DNA of 64,000 nucleotides from CAZFHA01 sp964518595 (GCA_964518595.1 CAZFHA010000015.1:34493-98492), one strand, 5' to 3'. Counted from the first letter of the stretch, positions 35,202 through 45,340 are shown. The notes: generated from the sequence alone by a model not told the origin. A program made the numbers and translations.

Positions 35202-37715
35202 CTATTCTCCACTGGGGATGTAGTTGATTTTTAGATCGGTTATGGCCGCATTATACACCAGAATTTGCTTTTTTTGACCAGGGTAGAGGTCGAAATAATT
35301 ATCGCTGCATAGAAAGTCGCCTTCCACATAAACACTATGACAGTAGGTCGGACAGAACAGAGTCAAAAGGACATTAGCTTCTTGTTGGTATTGTTCCAAG
35401 ATTTCCGGCGGCTGGCTTTGGTATAGCCGCTGGTAGGGTTCTACCTTGGAGAGAGCGGCAAAATCATAAAGATCTTTATCGGGAATAAAGAAAATCGTCC
35501 CTTCAGAATAGTTTTCCTCCGGTAGGGGGCAGAGAACCAGCGGCGCTCTACTATGGGGTAAAAGTTCAACTTCCAGTGGTTTGGTGTCTTTTCGGCTATT
35601 GTCATAACCAATAAACCCTACTTCGCCTGAAATGCGAATGGTTTCTGCGGTATCGTTACAACCCCAGAGGCAGTATTCTTTGGACGCTGTAGTGCGCAAA
35701 ATGAATTTTACCGGTGAAAAGGCCCGTGCCACTCCGTAATAAGAACTCTTGCGACGACCGTAGTAATCAATAATGCTCCAGCCCACTTCACCCCAACAAT
35801 CGTTGTACATCCAAAATAGAGCACCATTACAGTTTGCTTGGGAGCGGAAAGTCTCTAAGCTATGCTCTAGCATGAGGCATTGAACCCCTTGGGCATAGAG
35901 CACATAGTCTTCAGGGCGTAAGTTTTGGGCGCCCGGCAAGTAATGTTTTTTTATCCCTGCTAGTACGGTTTGCTTTTCAAAGGTGTTGGTATGAAGTGCA
36001 GAAATTTTTTCGGCTGTTTTGCCTGTTTTGCCATCCATATATGTCTGGGTGCTGGCCAGGCTGCAGGGGCCGGGATAACCATATTCTGAGACAAATTTAG
36101 CTTTTAGCTGATCGAAAGCATGGAAATCAATTCTTTTATCTACCTCTGGATGCATCATCGCTTCTTTCCAAAAATGCACATCACCGATTTGGCTATCGTT
36201 GGGCAGGATACCCCCGTAGGGTGAACTGTTCCAGTAGGGAATGTGAGGACAGTTCCGGTGAAGAATTTCCTTGGCCAGGTAATTACTAAGATCAAGACCA
36301 TAGGCTTTTTCCGCTGAGGGATCTATCTGCCATTGGGGGTTGTCTTGGGGATTAAAAATCCAATGATTTTCATTGTTTCCACAAAAAAGAGCCAGGGAAG
36401 CATGGTGGCGGAGTCTTTTAGTTTGATAATCCATTTCTAAAGCGCATTCTCTTTGGAACTCCGGCAGGTGATCTGGGTAACAAGCGCAGGCAAACATAAA
36501 ATCTTGCCAGACCAGAATGCCCAATTTGTCACAGAGATTATAGAAAATATCTTGTTCATAGAGTCCACCGCCCCAGACCCGTAGCATGGTAAAGTTTGCC
36601 TCTTTGGCTTGGGTGAGGAGATAATGATACTTCTCTTGGCTTACCCGAGAATAAAGAGCGTCGGCGGGAATCCAGTTGGCGCCCTTACAAAAAATCGCCT
36701 GCCCGTTCACCATAAAACAAAATTGATGCTCATTTGGGCTAATATAATCTAGGTTTAGGCTGAGATGGCGAATGCCCACAAAAAAGTCCGGGTAGGTGGC
36801 TTCTAGATTCTCAGATTGGAGGGTGATTTTGACTCGGTAAAGGGGCTGTTCACCGTAGCCGTTGGGCCACCATAACTTAGGATTAGAAAGCTTGAATTCA
36901 AGGGGTAAATAGTTGAGTCCTGAGGTAAGTAGTCTGGGTGGAAGTCTAAACTCAGCTACACAGTTCTCCTGGAAAAACAGCTGAGCGACAAGGCTGGCAG
37001 ACCGGGTGGAGATAGGATTAGTTAGTTCAACCGTTACTTCTCCTTCCAGCGTGGCTTCAGGAGAGAGACTGGTAGTTTTTAGCCAGGCAGATTTTATCTC
37101 CATGGGGGCAACGGATTCCAAAACTACAGCTCCCATTAATCCGCAGGTGACAATTCTGGGGGTCCAATCCCAGCCGCTACTATACTGGGGACGGCGAATA
37201 AAGGCACGACGCAGATCCCCTCTATCTGGCATCCCGTTGTCCTTTTCGTGACAAACTGCCCAGTTAATATCAGCTAGCATGGCGTCGCTCACTTGTTCTA
37301 AGCCGGTGGTGATTCGGATAACAATCTCATTCTTTTCCTGTAGTAGAGAGGTTATAGTTTTACTAAAGGGACGGTGCGCATTTTGGTGGCGGCCGATAAA
37401 ATGATGGTTTAGCCAAATGTCACCAATACCATCGATGGCCTGAAGGGTAAGGCGGTATTCCTTTTCCTCAGGAGCCCCTATCGGTAAGGAAAAGCTTTTT
37501 TTAAACCAGAAGGCTTTCTGCTCTATCCACTGGCTTTCATAACAGTAATCGGCTAAAACAGGATCCTTTAGGTGTCCCTTCGCTATTAAGGGCTCTCTCA
37601 CATCTGTGGGTAGATTACAGTCAAGCCAGTGAGCTTCAGCAGTGAGTGGCGGGTAGAGACTATCCATAGATAAAGAACAGACTTGCCAGTCAGTAGATAA
37701 ATTTAACTCTTTCAT
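35202..37715 (-). CDS. GH2 family beta-mannosidase, second paralogue
   Basis: An 837-residue GH2 enzyme with the full domain set. YSSGWDWTPRIVTCGLMGAV near 178-197 is beta-mannosidase-like. The acid/base lies in CGNNENHW (Glu449) and the nucleophile in SEYGYPG (Glu544). The ATG at 37715 is chosen because AAAGGA precedes it and the longer frame to 37745 would overlap the permease gene. It is diverged from the 803-residue paralogue downstream, so the two may cleave different beta-mannosides or differ in chain-length preference. No signal peptide is seen. Confidence 0.9.
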   Translation of the reverse strand: MKELNLSTDWQVCSLSMDSLYPPLTAEAHWLDCNLPTDVREPLIAKGHLKDPVLADYCYESQWIEQKAFWFKKSFSLPIGAPEEKEYRLTLQAIDGIGDIWLNHHFIGRHQNAHRPFSKTITSLLQEKNEIVIRITTGLEQVSDAMLADINWAVCHEKDNGMPDRGDLRRAFIRRPQYSSGWDWTPRIVTCGLMGAVVLESVAPMEIKSAWLKTTSLSPEATLEGEVTVELTNPISTRSASLVAQLFFQENCVAEFRLPPRLLTSGLNYLPLEFKLSNPKLWWPNGYGEQPLYRVKITLQSENLEATYPDFFVGIRHLSLNLDYISPNEHQFCFMVNGQAIFCKGANWIPADALYSRVSQEKYHYLLTQAKEANFTMLRVWGGGLYEQDIFYNLCDKLGILVWQDFMFACACYPDHLPEFQRECALEMDYQTKRLRHHASLALFCGNNENHWIFNPQDNPQWQIDPSAEKAYGLDLSNYLAKEILHRNCPHIPYWNSSPYGGILPNDSQIGDVHFWKEAMMHPEVDKRIDFHAFDQLKAKFVSEYGYPGPCSLASTQTYMDGKTGKTAEKISALHTNTFEKQTVLAGIKKHYLPGAQNLRPEDYVLYAQGVQCLMLEHSLETFRSQANCNGALFWMYNDCWGEVGWSIIDYYGRRKSSYYGVARAFSPVKFILRTTASKEYCLWGCNDTAETIRISGEVGFIGYDNSRKDTKPLEVELLPHSRAPLVLCPLPEENYSEGTIFFIPDKDLYDFAALSKVEPYQRLYQSQPPEILEQYQQEANVLLTLFCPTYCHSVYVEGDFLCSDNYFDLYPGQKKQILVYNAAITDLKINYIPSGE

Positions 37716-37728
37716 AGATATTCCTTTC

Positions 37729-38562
37729 TTAACCTTTAACGGCACCAGTTACCGTACCCTTAATAATCTGTTTAGAGAAGGCGAAATAAAAGACCATAGG
37801 AAGCAAGAGCCCGACCAGCATGGAAGTCATCATCATAGGATAGTTGGTAGAAAACTGTCCTTTAAATAGAGTTAAACCAACGGGAATGGTCATAAGGGAT
37901 TTTTGGCTGATTAAGATTAAGGCAAAAGTAAACTCATTCCAATTGGCAAAAACCGACAGGATACCGGCGGTAACCAATATGGGCGTGCACATGGGAAAAA
38001 TAATAGTAAAAAGAATCCGGCGAAAACTGCTTCCGTCAATGGATGCGGCTTCTTCTACCTCACGTGGTAAAGTGCGTACAAAACTTTCTACTAAAAAGGT
38101 TGATAATGGCAGTCCGAAGGCCGTATAAGGCAAAATCAGAGTATACCACTGATCGGTAAGTCCCCCTCGGGTGAAAAGTACGTAAATCGGTATCATCAAA
38201 GCGTGAATGGGGACTAGCATACCAATAAGTAAGTAAGAGTAAAGCACTTTTCTACCTTTGAAGTGAAAACGGGAAAGAAAATAGCCTAAAATAAAGCTGA
38301 TTAATAGGGTAAGAAAGACGGCTATTACTGTGTTTCGGAAAGTATTAACTAGCCAAAGACCGATTTGGCTTTTGCCAAAAACATCCTTGATATTGGTAAA
38401 GTCAATTTGGCTGGGAAGGGCTACTGGATTTCGGGTGAATTCTGATTTGCTCTTGAAGGAAGAGGTTAGAAGCCAGAAGGCCGGATAAATACAACTAAGG
38501 GAAAAGACTAGTAAAAAGAGGCTGGCTATGATGGAACCGGGACGCATACGCTTCTTATTCAT
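37729..38562 (-). CDS. Sugar ABC transporter permease (MalG-like)
   Basis: A 277-residue permease with six predicted membrane segments, an EAA loop (VEEAASIDGSSFRRILFTII near 170-190) and the C-terminal GTVTGAVKG. The ATG at 38562 follows AAAGGAG and lies directly against the stop of the upstream permease. The beta-mannosidase gene begins 13 bases after its stop, linking this importer to beta-mannoside use. Confidence 0.92.
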   Translation of the reverse strand: MNKKRMRPGSIIASLFLLVFSLSCIYPAFWLLTSSFKSKSEFTRNPVALPSQIDFTNIKDVFGKSQIGLWLVNTFRNTVIAVFLTLLISFILGYFLSRFHFKGRKVLYSYLLIGMLVPIHALMIPIYVLFTRGGLTDQWYTLILPYTAFGLPLSTFLVESFVRTLPREVEEAASIDGSSFRRILFTIIFPMCTPILVTAGILSVFANWNEFTFALILISQKSLMTIPVGLTLFKGQFSTNYPMMMTSMLVGLLLPMVFYFAFSKQIIKGTVTGAVKG

Positions 38563-39459
38563 CTAATCTCCTTTCTTTCCGGAAACCAGTCGGAGTAGTA
38601 GCCCACGGCTTCCCGCAACAAAAATTAGACTAAGGATCAGAATGCCAATGGACATAGCACTGCCATAACCCATTTTGTGGCTGAGGAAGGAGGTTTTATA
38701 GGCATACAAAGCCATAACATTAGTGGCGTTACCCGGGCCGCCGGAGGTCATAACATAGATGTGATCGAAGGCCTTCATGTTTCCGGCGATGCAAATGGAC
38801 AGGCAAACAATCAGAATATTTTTAATCAAGGGTAAGGTAATATACCAAGCTTTTTTGACACCGGTAGCGCCATCGATTTCAGCCATTTCAAAAATCTGCG
38901 GATCAACGGAGGCAAAGGCCGCTAGAATAATGATTAGGTAATAACCTACAAATTGCCAGATCAAGGGGATTGCGACCAGAAAAAGAGCAATATTTTCATT
39001 GTTAAGCCAAGGCTGTGCCCAGGCCTCTTTACCGATACTGCGTAAAAATACATTGATGACACCATATTTGTAATCATAAACCATTGTCCAAACAAAGCCC
39101 ACCACTACAGCGGACAGGACGGAAGGGAAATACATCAGTGTACGGTGAAGACCTTTCCAAAGGGTATAACGGGATTGAAGAAAGATGGCGAACAAGAAGG
39201 CCAGTCCGATTTGGCCGATAATGCAAGCGGCAACTAAATAGAGATTGTTACCAAAGGCGCGCCAAAATATATTGTCGGTTAGAAGCTCTTTATAATTTTC
39301 TAAGCCGATAAAATTTTTCTTGGGTCCACCGCTCCAGTCGAAAAAACCATAGTACAGCGCTATTACTATAGGCACAAAAACAATTAAGCTATACAGTAGA
39401 ACCCCCGGTGCCATATAAAGCCAAAGCTGACGCTTACGGGGCTGAAAGATTGAACTCAT
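38563..39459 (-). CDS. Sugar ABC transporter permease (MalF/UgpA-like)
   Basis: A 298-residue permease with six predicted membrane segments and an EAA-type loop (IFEMAEIDGATGVKKAWYIT near 193-212). It follows the binding-protein gene after a hairpin and abuts the second permease. The partner ATPase is not encoded here. Confidence 0.92.
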   Translation of the reverse strand: MSSIFQPRKRQLWLYMAPGVLLYSLIVFVPIVIALYYGFFDWSGGPKKNFIGLENYKELLTDNIFWRAFGNNLYLVAACIIGQIGLAFLFAIFLQSRYTLWKGLHRTLMYFPSVLSAVVVGFVWTMVYDYKYGVINVFLRSIGKEAWAQPWLNNENIALFLVAIPLIWQFVGYYLIIILAAFASVDPQIFEMAEIDGATGVKKAWYITLPLIKNILIVCLSICIAGNMKAFDHIYVMTSGGPGNATNVMALYAYKTSFLSHKMGYGSAMSIGILILSLIFVAGSRGLLLRLVSGKKGD

Positions 39460-39488
39460 AAATTATTCCCAGCCTTTCCTTAAAGCGA

Positions 39489-39522
39489 GTCGGTGCAGCC
39501 CCTTCTTGGGAACTGCACCGGC
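39489..39522 (-). promoter_or_regulatory. Intercistronic hairpin between binding protein and permease
   Basis: GTCGGTGCAG pairs with CTGCACCGGC (10 bp, one G-U) around a 14-base loop, 9 bases past the binding-protein stop on the minus strand. It is the same arrangement as in the other four import operons. Confidence 0.7.
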
Positions 39523-39530
39523 CTGACAGA

Positions 39531-40913
39531 TTAATTTTTCTTGACTTTGTCTTGTTCTGCTTGGATAGTTGCAGCCAGATCTTCAGGCGTTTGGGTTTTG
39601 TTGAGTAGCTCCTGAAGGCCGGAGTTCATGGTTTCGATTACCGCACCTTCCATTAAAATATCGTAGATGGGAGTTAAATTGGTTTTATCCATAAGCGCTA
39701 AATAATCCTGAGTCAACTGAGGGAAACCGGAAGCATCAATTTTGCCGGTTTTACAGGGGCCTACCAGACCATAGTTTTCAGCCAGGCGCTTACTATACTC
39801 GTAGCCGCTGATAGAGAGCATAGCATCCACGGCTGCTTGTAGTTTTTCACCGCTAAGGTTACTATTAGCGCAAACATACCAGCCGCAGCCACCAGAGGTA
39901 TCTGCGGGATTCCCCTTTCCATCCGGAACGCCGGGGATCACTGCTATTTTGGTGTTGGCGAGGACTTCATCCGTGCCATTAGCCAAAATATAGGAAAGGG
40001 TCCAGCTACCGGACACAATAGTGGCGGCTTCTCCTTGAGCGTAATATTCATCGGCCTGGGTGTTGGTAATAATATTGAAATCTGAGTTAAAGACACCTTT
40101 TTCAGCCATAGTTTGGAAATGGGTTAAAGCATCCACAAACAAGGGATCGGTGAACTTGGCTTTACCATCTTGACTGATGATACTATTGGTCCAGTCCGTT
40201 CCAGTATAGCGGTCGCCGAGGGGCGACAGCCAACAGGACTCAGCCGGCCACTTGTCTTTGTTACCTAAAGCAATGGTCGAAATGCCTTTCTCATTAAAGG
40301 TGGCAGCAGCCGTATAGATATCTTCCCAATTGTCAGGAAAGCTATCATAACCATTTTCTTTCCAAAGGCTTTCATTATAGAAAGCTAAAGAGGTGACAGC
40401 AAACTGGATCGGCAACCCGTAAATTTTCCCATCTCGGGTGCTGGCATCAAAGATACCATCCCGAAAACTATCTTTTTGTGGATAGGCGTCAATAAATTCA
40501 TCTAGGGGTTTTACTAAACCATTGTCGACGAAATTGCTGAACCAGCTACCCTTTACTAGGAAAATATCCGGTAATTCGTTCACTGCAGCCTGAGCCTGAA
40601 TCTTTGTCTGATAGTCATCATGCATAATGGCTTGCTGTTCAATGGTGATATTGGGGTTAGCGGCATCAAAATCTTCAATTTGTGAGAGTTGAGTGTCGTT
40701 TTCGCCATTGTTTTTGCGTTCCTCTTCCACCATAAAATGTGAAAAGGTAAGAGAGATATTTTCACCTCCACTATTGGTAGTGGCGCCAGAAGCACCACTG
40801 GCTTGAGATTTTTCCGTGGTAGTCGTACTACTGCTGGGGCCGCAACCTACCAGTAGGGATAGGGACAAGAGTCCGGCTAGGCTTAGGGCAGCAAACCTTT
40901 TCTTTTTCATCAT
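39531..40913 (-). CDS. Sugar ABC transporter substrate-binding lipoprotein
   Basis: A 460-residue family-1 solute-binding protein with lipobox SLLVGC (Cys at about 24) and a Ser/Thr/Gly-rich linker of about 25 residues before the binding domain. The ATG at 40913 follows GGAGG. It heads the minus-strand operon of binding protein, two permeases, beta-mannosidase, URO-D-like protein and beta-mannosidase. It is divergent from the YesM/YesN-type two-component genes, which probably sense its sugar. A beta-mannoside-containing oligosaccharide is the likely ligand. Confidence 0.92.
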   Translation of the reverse strand: MMKKKRFAALSLAGLLSLSLLVGCGPSSSTTTTEKSQASGASGATTNSGGENISLTFSHFMVEEERKNNGENDTQLSQIEDFDAANPNITIEQQAIMHDDYQTKIQAQAAVNELPDIFLVKGSWFSNFVDNGLVKPLDEFIDAYPQKDSFRDGIFDASTRDGKIYGLPIQFAVTSLAFYNESLWKENGYDSFPDNWEDIYTAAATFNEKGISTIALGNKDKWPAESCWLSPLGDRYTGTDWTNSIISQDGKAKFTDPLFVDALTHFQTMAEKGVFNSDFNIITNTQADEYYAQGEAATIVSGSWTLSYILANGTDEVLANTKIAVIPGVPDGKGNPADTSGGCGWYVCANSNLSGEKLQAAVDAMLSISGYEYSKRLAENYGLVGPCKTGKIDASGFPQLTQDYLALMDKTNLTPIYDILMEGAVIETMNSGLQELLNKTQTPEDLAATIQAEQDKVKKN

Positions 40914-41177
40914 GTAAATGCCTCCTTCTTTTCTTAAAACTATGTGTACCTATTTTCTACAAGAACGCAAGAATATAAAACCATTGTTTTTGCTCTGGCT
41001 ATCTAAGAAAAAAAGCCAGATATTCAAAGTTACTCCCTTGTTAAACTGAAAAGTTGTTTTTGCAAGATAAATTATCTCTTATTCTTGTCTTTTATCCTAA
41101 AATATTGATGTGATATACTTGAGGTGTTATAGTTTTTGTACATAAAAATCTTAAGACTTGTTGGCTGCGGGGGAAGA

Positions 41178-42860
41178 ATGAGAAGAAAACTCGTCACCTT
41201 CTTTATTTTACTGGTTATGATACCTGTTATAGTCATCTACTTAGTGGCCGTTTTGTTTTTTCGTGAAAATACCACGGCGCATCTGGGTATTTTGTACCAA
41301 AATCATGTTGTTAGTTTGGGTAGAATAGCCGAGACTTACTTTTGGGAAGCCAGAAGAGCTTCTCTCTACCCCTTTCTTGACAATAAAATTAAAGATTTTT
41401 ATGCTAAAAATCCGGAAGAACTAACAGAAGAGGTATATCAATCTGCCAATCAAGCCTTAGGTTCGATTCCCTTTGTTTTTTCGGATAGTATTCGCAGTAT
41501 TTCTCTCATTCGAATTGACGGAAAATTTCTAAGTCTTGGTTCAAATAGCCCTTCGGCTCATATTCTTAGCGAGGCAGAAATTAAAGCCGCTGATAAGCTA
41601 GATGGAGAACCTTTATGGCTCTGGAAGCCGGAACAAAAAGATGCCATTGTTCTGGTACGGCTAATAAAAAATACCAGCAATTTTGCCCAGAAGCTGGGTT
41701 ATATCAAAATTAATCTTAGCTTAGCGGCCTTGAACAAACAGCTAAGTCGAGAGCTTTCGGGGCTTGAGGCTAATTGTTATCTGGAGAATGAGTCTTATCA
41801 AATCATTATGGAAACGAAAGCTTTCACAGAAGCCGAACTGGGAATGATTCATGAGCTACCGGGCCAGACGCCGGTTCTTTGGTCAAAGGATGGACGGAAC
41901 TTATTAACGGCCTATCCCTTGGAAAGTGCACCATTTCACTTAGGGCTTTTGGCCAGCCCACAAATAACTGGGCAGTTTTTCCCCTCACTTAACATCAGCT
42001 TTTCGGTTATAACCTTGGCGGCCTTTCTCTTTTCGATTATTCTGGCTATCGCTTTTTCTCGGATTATTACCAGACCCTTAGAAAAACTAGGCCGGCACAT
42101 GCGCTCCATATCAAGAGAAGATTTTTCGGTTCGTGCCGAAGTAAAGGGCAAGGATGAAATTACCCAGCTGGCTCATAACTTTAACAGTATGGTTGTTGCC
42201 TTGGATCGGCTATATAATGATGTGTACCTTAGTGAGATTAAACTGAAGGAGACTCAGCTTCTTGCCCTGCAGTCCCAAATCAATCCGCACTTTCTTTACA
42301 ATACCTTAGATACCATATACTGGATTAATCAAATGGGGGATAATAAAACTGCCGCCAAGATGGTTTCCAGTCTTTCCCAGATGATGCGCTTAAGCCTTAC
42401 CCCGGATAATCGAAATACAATTACTCTGGCGGAGGAGCTTACACATCTGCAGTGCTATATTGATATCCAAAGAACACGCTTTCGTGAGAGTATTAGCTTT
42501 GAAATTCGCTGCCCGGAAAATCTAAAATCCACTCCGGTATTAAAAAATTTATTACAACCATTGGTGGAAAATGCCCTTACCCATGGTCTAGGAAAAGCGA
42601 AAAAAGGAACAATCATTATTGATATTTTCCGGCAGGAGGAGCGGCTTGTGTATGAAATCAGGAATGATGGAACGCCTTTGGATATGGCCAGAATTGCTGA
42701 GCTATTGGCTGGTGACAGACGAACTATGCAAGGCTTTGCCCTCCGTAATATCCAAGACCGCATTCGGTTAAAATATGGCCAGAACTATTCTTTACACTAT
42801 TATCAAGAAGAAATTTATGCCGTTTTTCGAGTAGAGCAGAGGTGGGAAGAGGATGATTAA
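41178..42860 (+). CDS. YesM-type sensor histidine kinase
   Basis: A 560-residue membrane kinase. An N-terminal membrane segment (about 5-27), an extracytoplasmic sensor region (about 30-275), a second membrane segment (about 280-300), a HAMP domain (about 300-352) and a His_kinase (PF06580-type) domain follow in order. The phospho-accepting His371 is in QINPHFLYNT, and the ATPase N-box is LLQPLVENALTHGL. The ATG at 41178 is chosen because CGGGGGAA precedes it; a TTG at 41136 in the same frame lacks a ribosome site. It overlaps the response regulator by 8 bases and diverges from the beta-mannoside importer operon. Confidence 0.92.
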   Translation: MRRKLVTFFILLVMIPVIVIYLVAVLFFRENTTAHLGILYQNHVVSLGRIAETYFWEARRASLYPFLDNKIKDFYAKNPEELTEEVYQSANQALGSIPFVFSDSIRSISLIRIDGKFLSLGSNSPSAHILSEAEIKAADKLDGEPLWLWKPEQKDAIVLVRLIKNTSNFAQKLGYIKINLSLAALNKQLSRELSGLEANCYLENESYQIIMETKAFTEAELGMIHELPGQTPVLWSKDGRNLLTAYPLESAPFHLGLLASPQITGQFFPSLNISFSVITLAAFLFSIILAIAFSRIITRPLEKLGRHMRSISREDFSVRAEVKGKDEITQLAHNFNSMVVALDRLYNDVYLSEIKLKETQLLALQSQINPHFLYNTLDTIYWINQMGDNKTAAKMVSSLSQMMRLSLTPDNRNTITLAEELTHLQCYIDIQRTRFRESISFEIRCPENLKSTPVLKNLLQPLVENALTHGLGKAKKGTIIIDIFRQEERLVYEIRNDGTPLDMARIAELLAGDRRTMQGFALRNIQDRIRLKYGQNYSLHYYQEEIYAVFRVEQRWEEDD

Positions 42861-44379
42861 GTTATTAATTGCTGATGATGAGGCTTATATCAGACAAGGG
42901 ATAAGCTGTTGTATTGATTGGGAGCGTAATGGCATAACCGTAGTGGGGGAGGCGGCAGACGGAGAAGATGCCTTTCACAAGGCGGGCACACTACTGCCTG
43001 ATATTGTCCTAACGGATATTCAAATGCCGATTATGAACGGACTAGAATTGGTAGAAAAGTTTAGAAGCGCTTTTCCCGGGTTAAAGATAGTCGTATTAAC
43101 AGCCTATGGAAATGAAGACAATTTTATTCGTGCTATTGAAGCTGGCGTAGACGGCTTTGTGCTAAAGAGTGCTGATTCAGAAAGAATTCTTCAGACAGTT
43201 CTTGCTGTCAAGGAAAAGCTGCTTCAGGAACGGGTACAGGTAGCGGAGGTGAATCGTATTCGAGCACTTTACTCCGAAAATCAACACCTTTTGCTGGCGA
43301 CGCTTTTTTCACGGTTCCTAAAAAATAATTTGCCTATGGGAGCTTTTCTTCGTCGCGTCGAAAAATTACAAATAGCCCTAAGGGGGCCGCGTTATGCACT
43401 TCTATTAGCCCATACTCCCAAGACTGATGATCCTTTGACTATAGCCGTTTTTAGCCGAAATTTAGCTCCCTACAATCCTTTTGTTTTCTATTGTGAAGAT
43501 AATCAGCTAGTGGCGGTACTGAATACGGAAGCGGCGGCTTTAACTCAAAAGGTCATGGCGACGATGCTGGGTAGCTTGGACGGCTATGTGGTAGGAAATG
43601 CCTTAGCCGTTTTTCCAGAAATTGAGAAGCTGGAGCAACTGCCCTGGGCCTATGCCTATGGCAAACAAAGTCTGGAATATTGTTTTTGGAATCAGGAAGA
43701 GCCCTATATTTGGGTAGACCGGCGACAATTTTTCCCCCATCTTAAGGAAGAGGAACTATTCAGAATGGAAGGGCGAGTCTATAAGGCTTTGCATCAGGAA
43801 GAAGAAATTCGAGTTTTAGATCAACTGGAAAAGCTCTACCTGTATTGGCAAACGAATCTTCTTCCTCGAGAGGCTCTGATGCAATCCGCTGTCAGGGTTT
43901 TGTGGGCTGCTCATTGGAGTAAAGCCAATGAGCCGGAAGGTGAAAATTATATGGCGATGGTGCAACAACTGCAAAATCCAGAAGATGTTTTACTTTTTCT
44001 GACGGAAGCTCTGGCCTTAGAAATAAAGGAACCCGTGAAAAACGATTCTTCAGACCGAGTTTTGGCCTACATTCATGCCCATTATAGCCAAGAAATATCT
44101 TTGCGAGACATCGCTGCCTCCAGCTATCTTTCTGTTAGCTATGTAAGTCGGATCATAAGAGCCAAAACCGGAGTATCTTTAACCGAATATATTCATCGGC
44201 TGAGAATCGAAAAGGCTAAAACATTACTTTGCCAAAGTGAGCGCAAGCATTACGAAATTGCGGAAGAGGTAGGCTATAGTAATTATAAGTATTTTGCTGC
44301 CTATTTTAATAAATTTGTCGGTATGAGTGCCTCGGATTATCGAGCCTTTAGGCGAGGACAAGGAGAGAACAGGATGTAG
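42853..44379 (+). CDS. YesN-type response regulator with AraC DNA-binding domain
   Basis: A 508-residue response regulator. The N-terminal receiver domain (1-120) has the acidic pocket Asp8/Asp9 and phospho-acceptor Asp55 in DIVLTDIQMP. A long middle region of unknown fold (about 125-395) precedes a C-terminal AraC-type double helix-turn-helix (about 400-500, SLRDIAASSYLSVSYVSRII and YEIAEEVGYSNYKYFAAYFN). Translation is coupled to the kinase by the 8-base overlap. It probably activates the divergent beta-mannoside operon and perhaps the GH127 operon downstream. Confidence 0.93.
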   Translation: MIKLLIADDEAYIRQGISCCIDWERNGITVVGEAADGEDAFHKAGTLLPDIVLTDIQMPIMNGLELVEKFRSAFPGLKIVVLTAYGNEDNFIRAIEAGVDGFVLKSADSERILQTVLAVKEKLLQERVQVAEVNRIRALYSENQHLLLATLFSRFLKNNLPMGAFLRRVEKLQIALRGPRYALLLAHTPKTDDPLTIAVFSRNLAPYNPFVFYCEDNQLVAVLNTEAAALTQKVMATMLGSLDGYVVGNALAVFPEIEKLEQLPWAYAYGKQSLEYCFWNQEEPYIWVDRRQFFPHLKEEELFRMEGRVYKALHQEEEIRVLDQLEKLYLYWQTNLLPREALMQSAVRVLWAAHWSKANEPEGENYMAMVQQLQNPEDVLLFLTEALALEIKEPVKNDSSDRVLAYIHAHYSQEISLRDIAASSYLSVSYVSRIIRAKTGVSLTEYIHRLRIEKAKTLLCQSERKHYEIAEEVGYSNYKYFAAYFNKFVGMSASDYRAFRRGQGENRM

Positions 44380-44470
44380 TCGATAATTTTTTCATCTTAG
44401 TGGGAGAAACATCCTGATGAGTCGACTTTATGAAAAAAATCTTTTATAATCATTTAAACGGAGGTGACCT

Positions 44471-44917
44471 ATGGCTTTTAATGATAAAAACAGCACCGTT
44501 AGCAAAATGATGAAAACGGAAGAAATCTTATGGCACGATCGGAAACGTTATCTGGGGCTGCCCATTTCTTTTACTGTCTATTCTCTGGATGATAATCGTT
44601 TCTATATTAAAAAGGGCTTTTTTAATTCGACCGTTGATGAAATTTTGCTCTATCGTATTTTGGATGTGAAGCTGTCTCGCAGCCTCGGCCAGAAGATTTT
44701 TGGGGTTGGCACAATTCAGCTTATCACGGCGGATCAGTCGAATCCAAACTTGAATATAAAAAATATTAAACACTCTGAAAAGGTTCGCCAGCTCCTCAGC
44801 CATATTGTGGAAAGAGAGCGGGAAGAGAAACGGGTTCGTGGAAAAGAAATGTTTGGAGCATCAGGAATGGGACTCATGGAGGAAGCAGACCTGGGATCGA
44901 GTGATGTGACGGAGTAA
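44471..44917 (+). CDS. Bacterial PH-domain protein (bPH2/YdbT-like)
   Basis: A 148-residue soluble protein. Residues about 15-112 resemble a bacterial pleckstrin-homology domain (ILWHDRKRYLGLPISFTVYSL, then RFYIKKGFFNSTVDEILLYRILDVKLSRS, a pattern typical of bPH_2/YdbT proteins). A charged helical tail and an acidic C-terminus follow. Unlike many relatives it has no membrane segments. The ATG at 44471 follows GGAGGTGA. It stands alone after the response regulator and before a terminator. Its role is unknown, and co-regulation with the two-component genes is possible but not shown. Confidence 0.72.
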   Translation: MAFNDKNSTVSKMMKTEEILWHDRKRYLGLPISFTVYSLDDNRFYIKKGFFNSTVDEILLYRILDVKLSRSLGQKIFGVGTIQLITADQSNPNLNIKNIKHSEKVRQLLSHIVEREREEKRVRGKEMFGASGMGLMEEADLGSSDVTE

Positions 44918-44943
44918 AGTATTTTTTCCTTCGGTTTCTTAGT

Positions 44944-44970
44944 AAGCAGTCAGAGATGGCTGCTTTTTTT
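44944..44970 (+). terminator. Intrinsic terminator
   Basis: AAGCAGTC pairs with GGCTGCTT (8 bp, one G-U, 6-base loop) and is followed by a run of T. It ends the PH-domain transcript. Confidence 0.88.
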
Positions 44971-45340
44971 GTTGTCTTTATCTGCTGAAATTTTTAGCTT
45001 TATAGGATGTTTTTATGTCTAATTAACACAAAAAAGATGGGCGTTTGCTTTGGGGTCATAGAGGGAAAGTAAGGATATCTTTTCTTTGAGCAGAAGGTGA
45101 TAAGCCTTTTGATCTGTGAAAGAAGACCATACGTTCGCTATAAGCAGCAAGAAAGAATTTCTTAGATAAAATGTGTTTGATAGGCGCTATAAATGTCTTG
45201 CTGTGGCGAACTATTTGTAGCAATTGTCACAATTTTATGTTACATTGTGCGCGTGAGCGCTTGGGAATGCCCAGAGGTAATTTTTCGAACTTTTGTAGAT
45301 TATAGAAGAGAAATTCTTGCAATATGCTTTGATGAGTCCC
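44971..45340. other. Intergenic region upstream of the GH127 operon
   Basis: No gene is seen in this stretch. A short GCGC-GTGA-GCGC inverted repeat at 45249-45260 could be part of an operator or a hairpin. A short open frame crossing the region and the following promoter is not considered real. Confidence 0.4.
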
